NCBI GenBank assembly: GCA_965220415.1
Contig: OZ244829.1
Span: 4,898,001 to 4,962,000 of the forward strand
Direction: 5' to 3'
Origin: JAJDTR01 sp965220415
GTDB taxonomy: Bacteria; Poribacteria; WGA-4E; JAJDTR01
Length of the DNA stretch: 64,000 bases
Made by a program: the position numbers and the translations under genes. The notes below the pieces were generated by a model. That model searched no databases. It was not told the DNA's origin and worked only from the letters and a program-made list of their open reading frames with translations. Below are positions 43,650 through 52,922 of this stretch, in pieces (position 1 is the stretch's first letter; every line of letters begins with the position of its first letter).

Positions 43650-43690
43650 CGATCAAGGGAGCGGATAGCGACCGCGATAGGAATCCCATT
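43650..43690 (-). repeat. Inverted R6 unit
   Basis: Read on the minus strand: 'gggattcctatcgcggtcgctatccgctcccttgatc'. It ends in GATC like the other R6 copies. Confidence 0.5.
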
Positions 43691-43772
43691 ACGCACATTG
43701 ATTTGCCGTTTCTTGAGGTTATAAGGTGTTCGACTGCGTAAGTTCTAATAGAATCGTATAAAGGGGGTATTT

Positions 43773-44684
43773 ATGGACGCGGGATGGTTTGATTACTGTC
43801 TGAGTGACGATGAACGTCTCGAATTTGAAGAAAACGGGTTTTTCATTGTCGAGGACGCTCTACCACGCGAAATGGTAGACAATCTGATCGCTGTAGTTGA
43901 CCGGTTGGATGCGCAATATCGGGCTCCGGTTGGAGCGCAGGATATGGGCCCATCGCCATCAAGCGTCATAAACCCCAACCGCCCGCCCGGCAAGTTACTG
44001 GGGCCTCACGAACGGTTGAATCTCTCTGACTTCGTGGGGAAAGACGAGATTTTTCTGGAATTACTCGATTGGCACAAGACATTCCCAAAGGTCTGGGATC
44101 TGTTGGGGTGGAACATTCAACTCTATCATTCGCATCTTACGGTCACGCCTCCCTCTTTACCGGACGAGACCGAGGCGCAGAAGCGTTTCGGTTGGCATCA
44201 GGATAGCGGGCGGTTGAACCTTGAGTTGGAGGGCAATCCACGCCCGCGAGTGTCCTTGAAGGTAGGTTTTTTCCTTACGGACACGAGAACACCGGGTTGC
44301 GCGAATTTTTATATCGTACCCGGCAGCCATCTGAAGAATGAGTTGGAGTATCCCGCCGATGGGGTTTCAAATCCTGACGGTACGCTTGAAGTGCGCGTCC
44401 CACCCGGCACGGCGGTGTTCTTCGATCGGCGTTTGTGGCATGCCGCGAGCCCGAATCACTCGGACATCACAAGGAAGGTGCTTTTCTACGGCTACGGTTA
44501 TCGGTGGCTGAGACCGAGGGACGACATGACTGTGTCCCACTTTATGGATCAGTGCGATCCAATTCGACAACAGTTGTTGGGTGCCAGTACCGGTGGTTAC
44601 GGCTATACATCGCCGCGTGAGGAGGATGTTCCGCTGAAGATGTGGCTGAGCGGGCACTTGGGAGATGAGGCGGTTGCGCCTTGA
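43773..44684 (+). CDS. Phytanoyl-CoA dioxygenase-family oxygenase (PhyH), 2
   Basis: The 303-aa product has an AAGGGGG-type ribosome binding site before ATG 43773. Fe(II) ligands are HQD in FGWHQDSGRLN and His in RRLWHAASPNH. DERLEFEENGFFIVEDALP and RVSLKVGFFLTD, FYIVPGSHLKNE are PhyH marks. It shares little identity with the neighbouring PhyH beyond the core, so they are not a recent duplication. Substrate unknown. Confidence 0.88.
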   Translation: MDAGWFDYCLSDDERLEFEENGFFIVEDALPREMVDNLIAVVDRLDAQYRAPVGAQDMGPSPSSVINPNRPPGKLLGPHERLNLSDFVGKDEIFLELLDWHKTFPKVWDLLGWNIQLYHSHLTVTPPSLPDETEAQKRFGWHQDSGRLNLELEGNPRPRVSLKVGFFLTDTRTPGCANFYIVPGSHLKNELEYPADGVSNPDGTLEVRVPPGTAVFFDRRLWHAASPNHSDITRKVLFYGYGYRWLRPRDDMTVSHFMDQCDPIRQQLLGASTGGYGYTSPREEDVPLKMWLSGHLGDEAVAP

Positions 44685-44824
44685 TTTCTTGATGCGGGAG
44701 AGAGGCATTTGTTGTTAGTGAGTTAACGCGCTTTGGAAGATTCCGCGAGGAATTCAGGTTCTCCAGTTAGGGTACCGAAAATAGGTTCTTCTATGACGAA
44801 AATTCTCAACAGGGAGCATATATC

Positions 44825-45000
44825 ATGACAGAGCAGAAGAAGCAGAAATTGAAAAGTTTGAAGGTTAAGCGCGAATACAATTGGACCAGTTCCATGAGGA
44901 TGAAGTAATCACCATACTCGGCTGTGTCGTCTTCGACATCGTCGTCAATACCATTCTCATCGCGGCATGTTTCTTGTTTTTTTTTGCCGTTGTTGGTTAG
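44825..45000 (+). pseudogene. Small membrane protein gene with an apparent -1 frameshift
   Basis: ATG 44825 follows AGGGAG by 7 nt and encodes a basic start (MTEQKKQKLKSLKVKREYN). The frame would stop at 44908. One base back, the alternative frame from 44881 reads LDQFHEDEVITILGCVVFD and a strongly hydrophobic helix ending in TAG 45000. Joined, they give about 58 residues: basic N-terminus, acidic patch, one membrane helix. No classical slippery heptamer is present, so mutation is likelier than programmed shifting. Confidence 0.4.
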
Positions 45001-45043
45001 GAGAAATGAGTTGAGCAGACTTAATGGAAGTTTTGTGTCCGAG

Positions 45044-45634
45044 ATGCCAACAATAGCACTCTCTGTTCTCATCAATGCAATCGAGAACAAACATCGCTTT
45101 CTTCTGTTTCATAGTCCAGGTGGCGATTTGACATTTCGTAACATTGAGGATTATCCGCATTGGCGTGAGTACGCGCACTGCATGATTTCAATTGACGGAT
45201 TGAGAAAGCGTGAGATTCTGGATTTCTGCCGAGAACACCGCCTAGACCTTGACAATGACTTGTCCATGCCGCTGAGATCCTTGGGAACACTTCCCATCGG
45301 AGCCCTTGCTTGGAAAATCTTAACCGATCGGCGCCGACATCTGTTGGAAGAGGCGATTACGTACTACTTCGAACACTTCAACGATTCCTTGCCACCTGAA
45401 CCATCGGAAGGGAATAGTTTCGATCAGCTTGTCCCGCGCATTGAGTTGATTGAGAAAAAATTCAAAATCGATTTGTACTTTCTGCGAGATAGGCTTCTGG
45501 ATATTTACTGCGCTTTTAATGAAACAAGGGACTTACCGTTTGCGCTCGAACTCAATGTAGGGATTTACGAGTTCGGAATGTTCTTGGAGGAGGTGGAGGA
45601 AGTATTACGATACAGGGGCTCACGGATCGGATAA
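45044..45634 (+). CDS. Protein of unknown function
   Basis: The 196-aa product is assigned to ATG 45044 (MPTIALSVLINAIENKHRF). The frame is open further upstream, but that part overlaps the small membrane gene and looks unnatural. No signal peptide. The composition is that of a soluble, mostly helical protein rich in Leu, Glu and Arg (HLLEEAITYYFEHF; RIELIEKKFKIDLYFLRDRLLDIY). An earlier out-of-frame ATG at 45024 encodes LCPRCQQ before a stop, hinting at a lost zinc ribbon. No family recognised. Confidence 0.5.
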   Translation: MPTIALSVLINAIENKHRFLLFHSPGGDLTFRNIEDYPHWREYAHCMISIDGLRKREILDFCREHRLDLDNDLSMPLRSLGTLPIGALAWKILTDRRRHLLEEAITYYFEHFNDSLPPEPSEGNSFDQLVPRIELIEKKFKIDLYFLRDRLLDIYCAFNETRDLPFALELNVGIYEFGMFLEEVEEVLRYRGSRIG

Positions 45635-45639
45635 GCCTG

Positions 45640-46147
45640 GATTACATATCAAGGATAATTAAGAAAGGAGGTACTTGTTTAGTCCACTAATTTCTATGAT
45701 CGAGTATTACGGATTTGCACGGTCTTTTTTGCGATTTTTTAGGTATATTCCGTTTGAATACTCATTTCCTTGGTTTGTAGTAGTGCAATTTATTGTCCCT
45801 CATACGGTTTCAGGGTTTTCACTAACCACTAGCCACCACACACTTACGATTAACGGTTGTTGAAAGTGAAGCCAGGCTCTCCGGCCGAATATCCGGCGAC
45901 GATGATGGTGGGGCTGTGGTCATCTACGGCATGGAAGCGCTTCTGGCTGGCATTGTTGGCTGATTTTTGGGCAGGCGTTTAGGCGTCTTTGGGGATGGAG
46001 CTAGGAGTGACTCTCTCCTATTTTACGTTTCCAGAGTATGGAGAGGTTTGAGGCTGGAATCAACACCGGCGGCGTCCTTCCAGCCTCATTCCGCGCTGCC
46101 ATTCAAACAATCATTAGATTGGTAGGCGGTGTTCGTGGTCTGTACGT
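45640..46147. other. Intergenic, no convincing gene
   Basis: It begins with a phrase like the R2 left end ('gtttagtccac', 45677) and includes an R9-type phrase 'gtagtagtgcaatttattg' (45777-45795). The stretch 45870-46030 has protein-like GC content, but no open frame with a start was convincing. Confidence 0.35.
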
Positions 46148-46681
46148 TCAATTGTGCCCACCGCCGCCATGCTCACCGCCACTTTCACCGGCATTACCAC
46201 CTTCGCTCCCGCCTTCGTTGCCAGTTTCACCTCCACCACTCTCTCCACCACTTTCGCCGACTTCGGGGTGTGCTACCCACCATGTAAACGGAGTGCTCGT
46301 GGCTTCCAACACCACTGGGATTTTCTCTCCGGGGGCTAAATCTTGCGGGGTTGTCGGTCCCAATTCGGTGCCATTCGACAGGTGAATTTCGACCCGAACT
46401 TGATCCAGTGTTTGGGCAGTAGCGTTTTCCACTGTCCCCTCGAAGGCATTGTTAATTGTGTTATATACCAGAATAAGCCTTGCGCCGTTTCTGGTATGGT
46501 CGTATGTCTCATCCAAGGTTAGACGATTTGCCGATTCCTCGTCGCTGCTGCCAATGGTTGTGAGTCCTGTTCGGACGATCTCCTCACAACCGCTGAGGAG
46601 TATAGCGACTGCTAGGGCTGTAAGGGTTCTGCAAATGGTATTGATTAGTTGTTCTCCTTTTGGATCGTTGTTAGTGATCAA
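46148..46681 (-). CDS. Lipoprotein with Gly-rich His-ending tail, paralogue A
   Basis: The annotated start ATG 46681 gives 177 aa with no ribosome binding site. A good AAAGGAGA lies inside the frame, before non-ATG codons aligned with the paralogue's start, so translation may begin about 12-16 codons later at a rare start. The signal peptide ends in the lipobox LLSGC. The mature domain (about 100 aa; LDETYDHTRNGARLILVYN, FEGTVENATAQTLDQVRVEIHLSNGTELGPTTP, LAPGEKIPVVL) resembles FxLYD-type beta-sandwiches of extracellular lipoproteins. It ends in about 35 Gly/Glu/Ser/His residues. A divergent paralogue is at 47295. Confidence 0.75.
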   Translation of the reverse strand: MITNNDPKGEQLINTICRTLTALAVAILLSGCEEIVRTGLTTIGSSDEESANRLTLDETYDHTRNGARLILVYNTINNAFEGTVENATAQTLDQVRVEIHLSNGTELGPTTPQDLAPGEKIPVVLEATSTPFTWWVAHPEVGESGGESGGGETGNEGGSEGGNAGESGGEHGGGGHN

Positions 46682-46689
46682 AATTAGCG

Positions 46690-47294
46690 ACGTTCACAGT
46701 AACGGGGAAGCAATGAGAATGTTTACGTTGTTTTTTGCAACTTCTTAGTCCATCGATCTATATCGCCGAAGTCAGTTTATACCAATGTAATACCATTTCT
46801 ATATATTAGCAGTGCATTAATAGCGTCAATCAAGTCTGTCCAAAGCGGGGCAAGATGGGATCTCTATCAGGATTTACTATCGCCTTCACTATTCGTTCAG
46901 TTGATCGCTCCTTGTTCAGTCGCTTGATCCCCGCCTACCGGGTTTGGTGCAAAGGGAAGCAGTTACGTTTGACTTATACCGAACAAACAGGGGAGACTCA
47001 TTGTGGGGATGGGAATGCCGCTTGTGCAAACCGTAGATTCGAGAGGGGGCAATAGGTAGGTGGAGCGTGGTGCACGCTAATGTCAATTTTGACACGGTAG
47101 ACTTTCGGTGGTCGGAAAGGTTGGGGACCTGACCAGCCGAAAACAACCGCTCAGATCCTTATCTTGACGCCTATTTCTTCCTCTGCTGTAATCCTTTCAA
47201 AAAGTGTGGGCGTTCAGGGACTGCGTAACCGTATTGTGAGGCAGTACCGTTTCAAAATCGTGATGAAAAAACTCAGAAAAGGAGACAATCAATC
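46690..47294. repeat. Intergenic region between divergent lipoprotein genes
   Basis: R6 sequence is at about 46858-46931 ('gggatctctatcaggatttactatcgcc...'), ending 'gcttgatccccgcctaccggg'. No gene is seen in the remainder. GGAGA at 47280-47284 is the ribosome binding site of the next gene. Confidence 0.45.
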
Positions 47295-47789
47295 ATGTTT
47301 CACATTCAGAGAAGCATCGCCGTAATCGGTGTTATACTGGTTGCCATTCTCACCGGGTGTTCAAGCGATGATACGAAGCCTATATTGTACGACACGGGCG
47401 ACGAAGAATCAAACATCCAGCTTACAGTCAACGAGAGTTACGACGCAGTGCGAGCGGGTGCCCGATTGATTCTGGCATACGACACACAAAGCAAATCCTT
47501 CAAAGGTACGGTGGAGAACACCACCAATAGCACCTTGCAAAATGTTCGGGTCGAAGTCCACTTGTCAAATGGGACAGAACTTGGTCCCACCACGCCGGTA
47601 GACTTATTGCCGGGAGCAAAAATGGACGTACAACTCGCCTCGGCAGGTGAGACTTTTGACAGATGGACCGCTCATCCTGAAGTCGGTACAGGCGGCGGCG
47701 GCGGAGAAGGTGGATCCTCTGAAGGGACTGGCGAACATAGCAGTGGCGAAGGTGGCGGAGAACATGGCGGCGGAGGCAACCACAATTAA
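47295..47789 (+). CDS. Lipoprotein with Gly-rich His-ending tail, paralogue B
   Basis: The 164-aa protein starts at ATG 47295, with AAAAGGAGA about 9 nt upstream. Lipobox ILTGC. The mature domain is clearly homologous to the divergent gene at 46148 (VNESYDAVRAGARLILAYDTQ; FKGTVENTTNSTLQNVRVEVHLSNGTELGPTTP), and the tail is likewise Gly/Glu/Ser rich, ending HGGGGNHN. The His-rich tails might bind metal, but that is a guess. It is followed by a strong terminator. Confidence 0.85.
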   Translation: MFHIQRSIAVIGVILVAILTGCSSDDTKPILYDTGDEESNIQLTVNESYDAVRAGARLILAYDTQSKSFKGTVENTTNSTLQNVRVEVHLSNGTELGPTTPVDLLPGAKMDVQLASAGETFDRWTAHPEVGTGGGGGEGGSSEGTGEHSSGEGGGEHGGGGNHN

Positions 47790-47832
47790 GGCTTCACAGG
47801 CTTGACCGCCAACCACGTATACTGTCAGCAAG

Positions 47833-47861
47833 AAGAGCACTAGCGAATAGTGCTCTTTTTT
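47833..47861 (+). terminator. Rho-independent terminator
   Basis: AAGAGCACTA and TAGTGCTCTT pair around a short loop, followed by TTTTTT. Confidence 0.9.
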
Positions 47862-47964
47862 GTCTCGTCTCGGCACGATTCGCATCAAGGATTAAAATAG
47901 GGCAAAAATGAAAACACGGCATGACCAAGAATGAATGGACAACAGCCGTCCATAAGTTTTCGTA

Positions 47965-48133
47965 ATTGTTTAGTCCATCGGTCTGGATTTGCCAATCCAG
48001 ACCGAGCGAAGGCAGGGAACACGCCGAGTAGGGAAGTACAATGCTAATTCCGGCTAATCGGGGGCATACATGCCCAGACCGGACGTGCGACGAAGTGTAA
48101 TATTACGAACCAAACGATGCACCAAACAGTTGC
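47965..48133 (+). mobile_element. R2 MITE-like element, copy 3
   Basis: It has the same ends (TAATTGTTTAGTCCATCG ... CGATGCACCAAACAGTTGC) and internal hairpin as copies 1 and 2. No clear target duplication remains. It lies 40 bp before the substrate-binding protein gene, in the probable promoter zone. Confidence 0.75.
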
Positions 48134-48172
48134 TTTTTTCTAATCACGTATCAACCAACAAAAAGGAGATTT

Positions 48173-49366
48173 ATGATCGATATGGGTAACATCACAAGAT
48201 TTGCGTTTGTATTGGCGATTGCGGCTATGGTTTTGGGGCTTTCAGGCTGCGATCAATTACTACAGATTCTGTCGGACGACCAGATGGCCGATTCGGACGT
48301 GCCTCAATTCACGGAACTCAGTGGAGACATTACGGTTGGCGTTGTTTTGCCGCTTACCGGAAGGTTTGCGGAACTCTCCGGAGTGCCCGTAGGCAACGGT
48401 CTGGAATTGGCGATTGAAGAGATAAACGACGGTCAGCTCGGTGACGCAAGAATCAGATTCATCGTAGAGGACGATATGAGCACCGTATCCGGCGCGGTTG
48501 CAGCCTTCAATAAACTGATTGATGAAGACGGCGTGTCGATAATCCTGGGGCCCGTATCATCATCAATGACCGCAGAGGCGTTTCCGGTCGCCCAAGAAAG
48601 CGGCATTGTTGCGATAAGTCCGACATCGTCCGCACGTGGTTTGAGTGCGTTAGGCGATTTTGTGTTCCGCGTTTCGCTTGCGACAGATGTGTTGATACCC
48701 AACGGCGTCGCGGCGACTCATGCGAAACTGGGGTATCAACGGGTAGCCACGCTGTATGATGCCGTGGATGTGTTCAGCACAGACAGCGAGAATGCGTTCC
48801 AAGAATCGTTGGCAACGCATGGGGTGGAAGTGGTGGCGGCTGAGACCTTTGAAAGCGGTAACACGGACTTTACCGGTCAGTTGACTCGGATAATGGAGCT
48901 GAATCCGGATGCCGTGTTTGTGTCGTCGCAACCTCAAGAGAAAGCCGGCATTCTGAGTCAAGCGCGAGAGGTCGGTATTCCGGTTAGCGTGCCGTTGATT
49001 CTGCGGACATTGACCTCGACCGAATTGGCGGCGGTAGGCATGGCGGCGGAGGGCGCGATGACGTTTACCGAATGGACAAGCACGCTCGACAACCCGAAAA
49101 ACTTAGCGTTCGTGCAGAATTACACGGCGGCATACGGCACGGAACCGACCAACTTCGCCGCCCGCGCCTATACGGCGGCTTATGTGCTTGCCGAAGGGAT
49201 TGCGAATGCCGGGGCTACGGATCCGATTGCGGTTCGGGACGCTTTGGCGGCTATCCGGGATTATGACACTATTTTCGGGGGTTTTTCCTTCAATGATGTA
49301 GGGGACGCGGTTTACGAGCCGATGGTGCTGGTTGTAGAGAACGGAGAGCTCAAAATCTTTGAATAG
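48173..49366 (+). CDS. ABC transporter substrate-binding lipoprotein, branched-chain amino acid (LivJ) type
   Basis: The 397-aa product starts at ATG 48173 with AAAAGGAG upstream. Lipobox LGLSGC near residue 26. The mature part is a Peripla_BP_6 fold (VGVVLPLTGRFAELSGVPVGNGLELAIEEIND; SIILGPVSSSMTAEAFPVAQESGIVAISPTSSA; VATLYDAVDVFS; ADAVFVSSQPQEKAGIL-like region; TNFAARAYTAAYVLAEGI). It would capture amino acids, amides or related solutes at the envelope. No permease or ATPase genes of the family are nearby, so it may work with a distant transporter or as a sensor. Confidence 0.9.
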   Translation: MIDMGNITRFAFVLAIAAMVLGLSGCDQLLQILSDDQMADSDVPQFTELSGDITVGVVLPLTGRFAELSGVPVGNGLELAIEEINDGQLGDARIRFIVEDDMSTVSGAVAAFNKLIDEDGVSIILGPVSSSMTAEAFPVAQESGIVAISPTSSARGLSALGDFVFRVSLATDVLIPNGVAATHAKLGYQRVATLYDAVDVFSTDSENAFQESLATHGVEVVAAETFESGNTDFTGQLTRIMELNPDAVFVSSQPQEKAGILSQAREVGIPVSVPLILRTLTSTELAAVGMAAEGAMTFTEWTSTLDNPKNLAFVQNYTAAYGTEPTNFAARAYTAAYVLAEGIANAGATDPIAVRDALAAIRDYDTIFGGFSFNDVGDAVYEPMVLVVENGELKIFE

Positions 49367-49395
49367 AGTATTGTGCGTCATGTCCACACATACGG

Positions 49396-49489
49396 AGAAC
49401 CCCGTCAATTTGCGAAACTTCTTGGTCGATTTATTCTCTTTCACTAATGCTCATCTTATAGTATCCCAAGAACAGCGCGTGGGGTTCTC
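49396..49489. repeat. Inverted repeat after the substrate-binding protein gene
   Basis: GGAGAACCCCG and its complement CGTGGGGTTCTCC-type arm flank about 70 bp. The loop is too long for a standard terminator. It may be a transposon-like relic. Confidence 0.35.
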
Positions 49490-49550
49490 CTCCCCATTCA
49501 CCGGTTGAGAGTGGGCGCGAGAGTTTTTGATACCGTTAATTTTCGATCTT

Positions 49551-49835
49551 AGAGTTTGTTTGAATAATCGGTAGCAAAGCAATTTTGGTCATTTATAGGA
49601 AGTTTTTTCGCGTTTTTAAATTTGTCTTCTGCGTACCTGTGGGATTTCTATCGCCTTCGCTATCCGCTCAGTTGATCCCGCTCTGGGGCTTAGGTGCACT
49701 GGGCTTTGGCATTTCTATACACCTTCAAGATCTCTATCGCCTTCGCTAATCGCTCAGTTGATCCCCGCTGGGGCTTTTAGAGGCTGGTGCGCAGGGGATC
49801 TCTATCGCAGTCGCTTTTCGCTCCTTTGATCGCAC
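49551..49835 (+). repeat. R11 sequence followed by a run of R6 units
   Basis: R11 words ('gtttgaataatcggtagcaa', about 49551-49625) are followed by at least three R6 units (49639-49835) separated by 'ctggggcttaggtgc'-type spacers. No gene. Confidence 0.55.
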
Positions 49836-49877
49836 CCTACAAATGTACTTTTCAAACAGGCTCTTAACGTCCTCGCC

Positions 49878-50108
49878 AGGGGAAACACATCTAATTATAG
49901 AGACTGTCTCATGGCGGTAGAATGTACGATTAATGTTGGGTTTCACTCAAATTTTGGCAGGTTCAGGCAAAGTGGGCACTCGAAAACTCCTCTAAGATTA
50001 GTAATCATTAACGAATTCCGTTCAACCCAACCTACGACCCCAAAAAAACTATCACAAACTCAGCCTGATTTGCTTTTTGTCAGGCAGATAATTAGATGCG
50101 TTTCCCCT
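49878..50108. mobile_element. R3 MITE-like element, copy 3
   Basis: AGGGGAAACACATCTAA and TTAGATGCGTTTCCCCT bound 231 bp matching the copies at 27331 and 37075. Confidence 0.75.
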
Positions 50109-50189
50109 GACGCCCTACCGCTTTCTCTTGACCCTCACCTCCGTTTCTGTTACCATCTCCGACATCGCTTTCGACAAGGGTGTTACGGC

Positions 50190-50360
50190 AGCCAAGGAAT
50201 CTCTATCGCACTCACTAAGGGATCTCTATGGGACTTCTATCGCAGGATTGGCTATCGCGCTGGGATCTCTATCGCCTTCGCTGTCCACTCAGTTGATCGT
50301 TCGCTTGATCCTGCTGGCGCTTTGAAAGGCTGGTGGGCAGTGCCCACCCTACAAACTGTA
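50190..50360 (+). repeat. R6 run and R8 palindrome upstream of the sensor kinase
   Basis: R6 units (50196-50315) are followed by GGTGGGCAGTGCCCACCCTA at 50331. These lie within 50-200 bp of the kinase start. Confidence 0.55.
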
Positions 50361-50398
50361 TTTTTCAAACAGGCTATTAACCAGGACTGACCGGGCTT

Positions 50399-52891
50399 AT
50401 GGCAAAAGCAAAAATCTTAATTGTCGAGAACACCGCGCCTTTCGACGGAGAGATTGAGGAACGACTAAATTCTCTTGGATATACCGTTTGCGCGTCGGTT
50501 TCGGATGGGGCGCAAGCCATTGAAAGGGAGCCGGAATTGCAGCCCGATTTAGTCATGGTCTATATAGGACTTGAAGGCACGATGGATGCCGTCAAAGCTG
50601 CGGAGGAAATATATTTTCGTTTCACTGTTCCCGTGATCTGTCTGATTGATTCAATAGAGAAGGATGTAATAGAACGGATAAAGCGGGCTAAGGTACTCGG
50701 TCATATCTTCAAACCGTTCGACGAGGATCAATTATGTTTGGGCATCGAACAGCAACTTCACTGGCATGGGTTAATACACGAAGCCAAAGCACGCGATGAG
50801 CTGCAGCGCAATAGTATCAACATTTTCGGTGATGCGATAATTTCAACTGATCGACAGGGATTGATAACATTTATGAATCCGGTTGGCGTGACGTTAACAG
50901 GTTGGGAAATAGAGGAAGCGACCGGAAAGCAGGTTACGGATATTCTCGATATTTATGTTGGAAACGAAGGGCACCTTAAAAGAAGTAGGATTTTAATAGA
51001 CGCACTCCAGAGCGGAATTGTTACCGCCGGGGGATTGACTTCTGCGCCCGATGTAGAACACAATACTTATCTCGTTGCGAAATCTGGTCGAGAGATACCT
51101 ATTGACTATAACGTTACGCCCGTCAAAGATGAGGAAGAAACCCCCAACGGGATCGTTATAACTTTCCGCGATATCGCCAAATACAAAACGACGGATGAGC
51201 AATCTAACCAGACTATCAGCGAATTGCGCCGCCAAACCCAACTGATGAAGACCGTATTTGATAGTATGTATGACGGCATCGTCGTCTTCAGTTTCACAGG
51301 CGAGATATTGTTCCTCAATCCGATTATACAAAAAATGGTCGGTAAGGAGACCCCAAGTAAGTCGCTCAGCATATGGTCTGAAACACACAGTGTGTTTTAT
51401 GCTGACAAAGAAACGCTCGTTCCAGTGGCTCAACTCATGTTCACACATCTCGCCGAGGGTAAGGAGATTAGAGATCTAGAACTTTATGTACGCAATAAGG
51501 AACAGACAGAGGGAATTCACTTGATGGCTAGTGCTCTACCCTTGTTTGATGAGAATCAGGAGATAGTTGCCAGCGTGTGTATTGTTCGCGACATCACAAA
51601 GGACAAAAGAGCAGCGACACAGTTGGAACACACCATGCAGCAACTGCGGAATCAGGTTCGATTGACAGATACCATTTTTAATAGTATGAGTGACGGAGTG
51701 ATCGCTACCGATGCAAGCGGCGCTTTCACCATATTTAATCCAAGCGCCGAACGAATTCTCGGCATCGGTCCGATAGAAACCTCCCCAGATAAATGGAGTG
51801 ACAACTATGGTTTCTTTTTCCCCGATCGAGTTACGCCCTTTCCAACAGATGAACTGCCGCTTGCGCGCGCTCTCAGAGGTGAGGTTTCGGACGAGGTGGC
51901 GATGTTTGTTCGCAACCCGGAAGTGCCCGACGGCGTTTTTATCAGTGTCAGCGCGACTCCGCTACAGGATAGCGAGGGTACCGAGAAGGGAGGCGTGATT
52001 GTATTCCGCGATGTGACGCACCGCGTAGTCGCCGAAGAGGCGTTGGCGCAAGCATTCGCACAAGGACGATTGGAAATTGTTGAGACAATCCTCCATAATA
52101 TCGGCAACGCAATCAATAGTGTAGCGATCGGAGTCAACGTCCTCCAAGAGAATTTAGTTGATAATCAACTCATGCGCGACTTCTTCGCGTTTGCCGATGT
52201 GGTAAAAGCACACCAAGAGGATTGGGTTGATTTCATCAAGGATGATCCGAAAGGACAGCAGGTGCTCCCGTTTATAATCGCGCTCGCTACAGATTTTACG
52301 GATCAGCATAGAGAAGTGGCCGAGACGCTTGAGCGTGTCAGTGAAAGAGTAACGCATATCAACGATATCATCACTACGCAAAAGTCCTCTAATCAGGCCG
52401 GTGTAACGCGGAAAAACATTAATCTTCAAAGAGCGATCTTGAGTGCGATGAGATTACAGCAAGATTCGATCGACAAAAGAGGTATCAGAGTAAATGTCGA
52501 CTGCGCGAATGCACCCGAAGAGATTCGGATTCAAGAGAGTCAATTTCATCAAATGTTGGTAAATCTGTTCAAGAATTCAATTGAAGCCATCGATGAACTC
52601 ACACGATTAGGCAGACTGAGTGAAACGCCGCTCATCGGCATCAAAGCCTATATCAGTGAGGATTTCGTCTGCCTTGATATTACCGATAACGGCGTCGGTG
52701 TTGAACAGAAAAACTTGAAGCTGATTTTCACGGCTGGATATACAACGAAGGATTCGGGGAGAGGCCTCGGCCTCCATTCGATCGCGAATTTTGTAATCGG
52801 ATCTGGCGGGGAAATATACGCCTTAAGCGAGGGAATTGGCAAAGGTACGACGATGCGAGTTATGCTGCGTTACTCCTCGGTTGTACCGTAG
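50399..52891 (+). CDS. Soluble PAS-domain sensor histidine kinase with degenerate receiver
   Basis: The 830-aa cytoplasmic protein has no membrane helix. Residues 1-120 are a receiver-like domain whose phosphoacceptor Asp is replaced by Tyr55 (PDLVMVYIGLEG) and whose acidic pair is lost (VENTA), though the Lys in FKPF remains. Three PAS-like domains follow (about 140-270, 290-410, 430-545; NPVGVTLTGWE, IVFRDVTHR). The phosphotransfer helix is ETILHNIGNAINSVAIGVNVL with His566. The ATPase domain has the N box HQMLVNLFKNSIEAID, G1 DITDNGVGV and G2 GRGLGLHSIANF. The linked sigma-54 regulator 650 bp downstream is the likely partner. It should respond to a cytosolic or redox/ligand signal. Confidence 0.9.
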   Translation: MAKAKILIVENTAPFDGEIEERLNSLGYTVCASVSDGAQAIEREPELQPDLVMVYIGLEGTMDAVKAAEEIYFRFTVPVICLIDSIEKDVIERIKRAKVLGHIFKPFDEDQLCLGIEQQLHWHGLIHEAKARDELQRNSINIFGDAIISTDRQGLITFMNPVGVTLTGWEIEEATGKQVTDILDIYVGNEGHLKRSRILIDALQSGIVTAGGLTSAPDVEHNTYLVAKSGREIPIDYNVTPVKDEEETPNGIVITFRDIAKYKTTDEQSNQTISELRRQTQLMKTVFDSMYDGIVVFSFTGEILFLNPIIQKMVGKETPSKSLSIWSETHSVFYADKETLVPVAQLMFTHLAEGKEIRDLELYVRNKEQTEGIHLMASALPLFDENQEIVASVCIVRDITKDKRAATQLEHTMQQLRNQVRLTDTIFNSMSDGVIATDASGAFTIFNPSAERILGIGPIETSPDKWSDNYGFFFPDRVTPFPTDELPLARALRGEVSDEVAMFVRNPEVPDGVFISVSATPLQDSEGTEKGGVIVFRDVTHRVVAEEALAQAFAQGRLEIVETILHNIGNAINSVAIGVNVLQENLVDNQLMRDFFAFADVVKAHQEDWVDFIKDDPKGQQVLPFIIALATDFTDQHREVAETLERVSERVTHINDIITTQKSSNQAGVTRKNINLQRAILSAMRLQQDSIDKRGIRVNVDCANAPEEIRIQESQFHQMLVNLFKNSIEAIDELTRLGRLSETPLIGIKAYISEDFVCLDITDNGVGVEQKNLKLIFTAGYTTKDSGRGLGLHSIANFVIGSGGEIYALSEGIGKGTTMRVMLRYSSVVP

Positions 52892-52922
52892 GGGGGCATC
52901 TTTGTTGCCGTTTGTCGAACGG

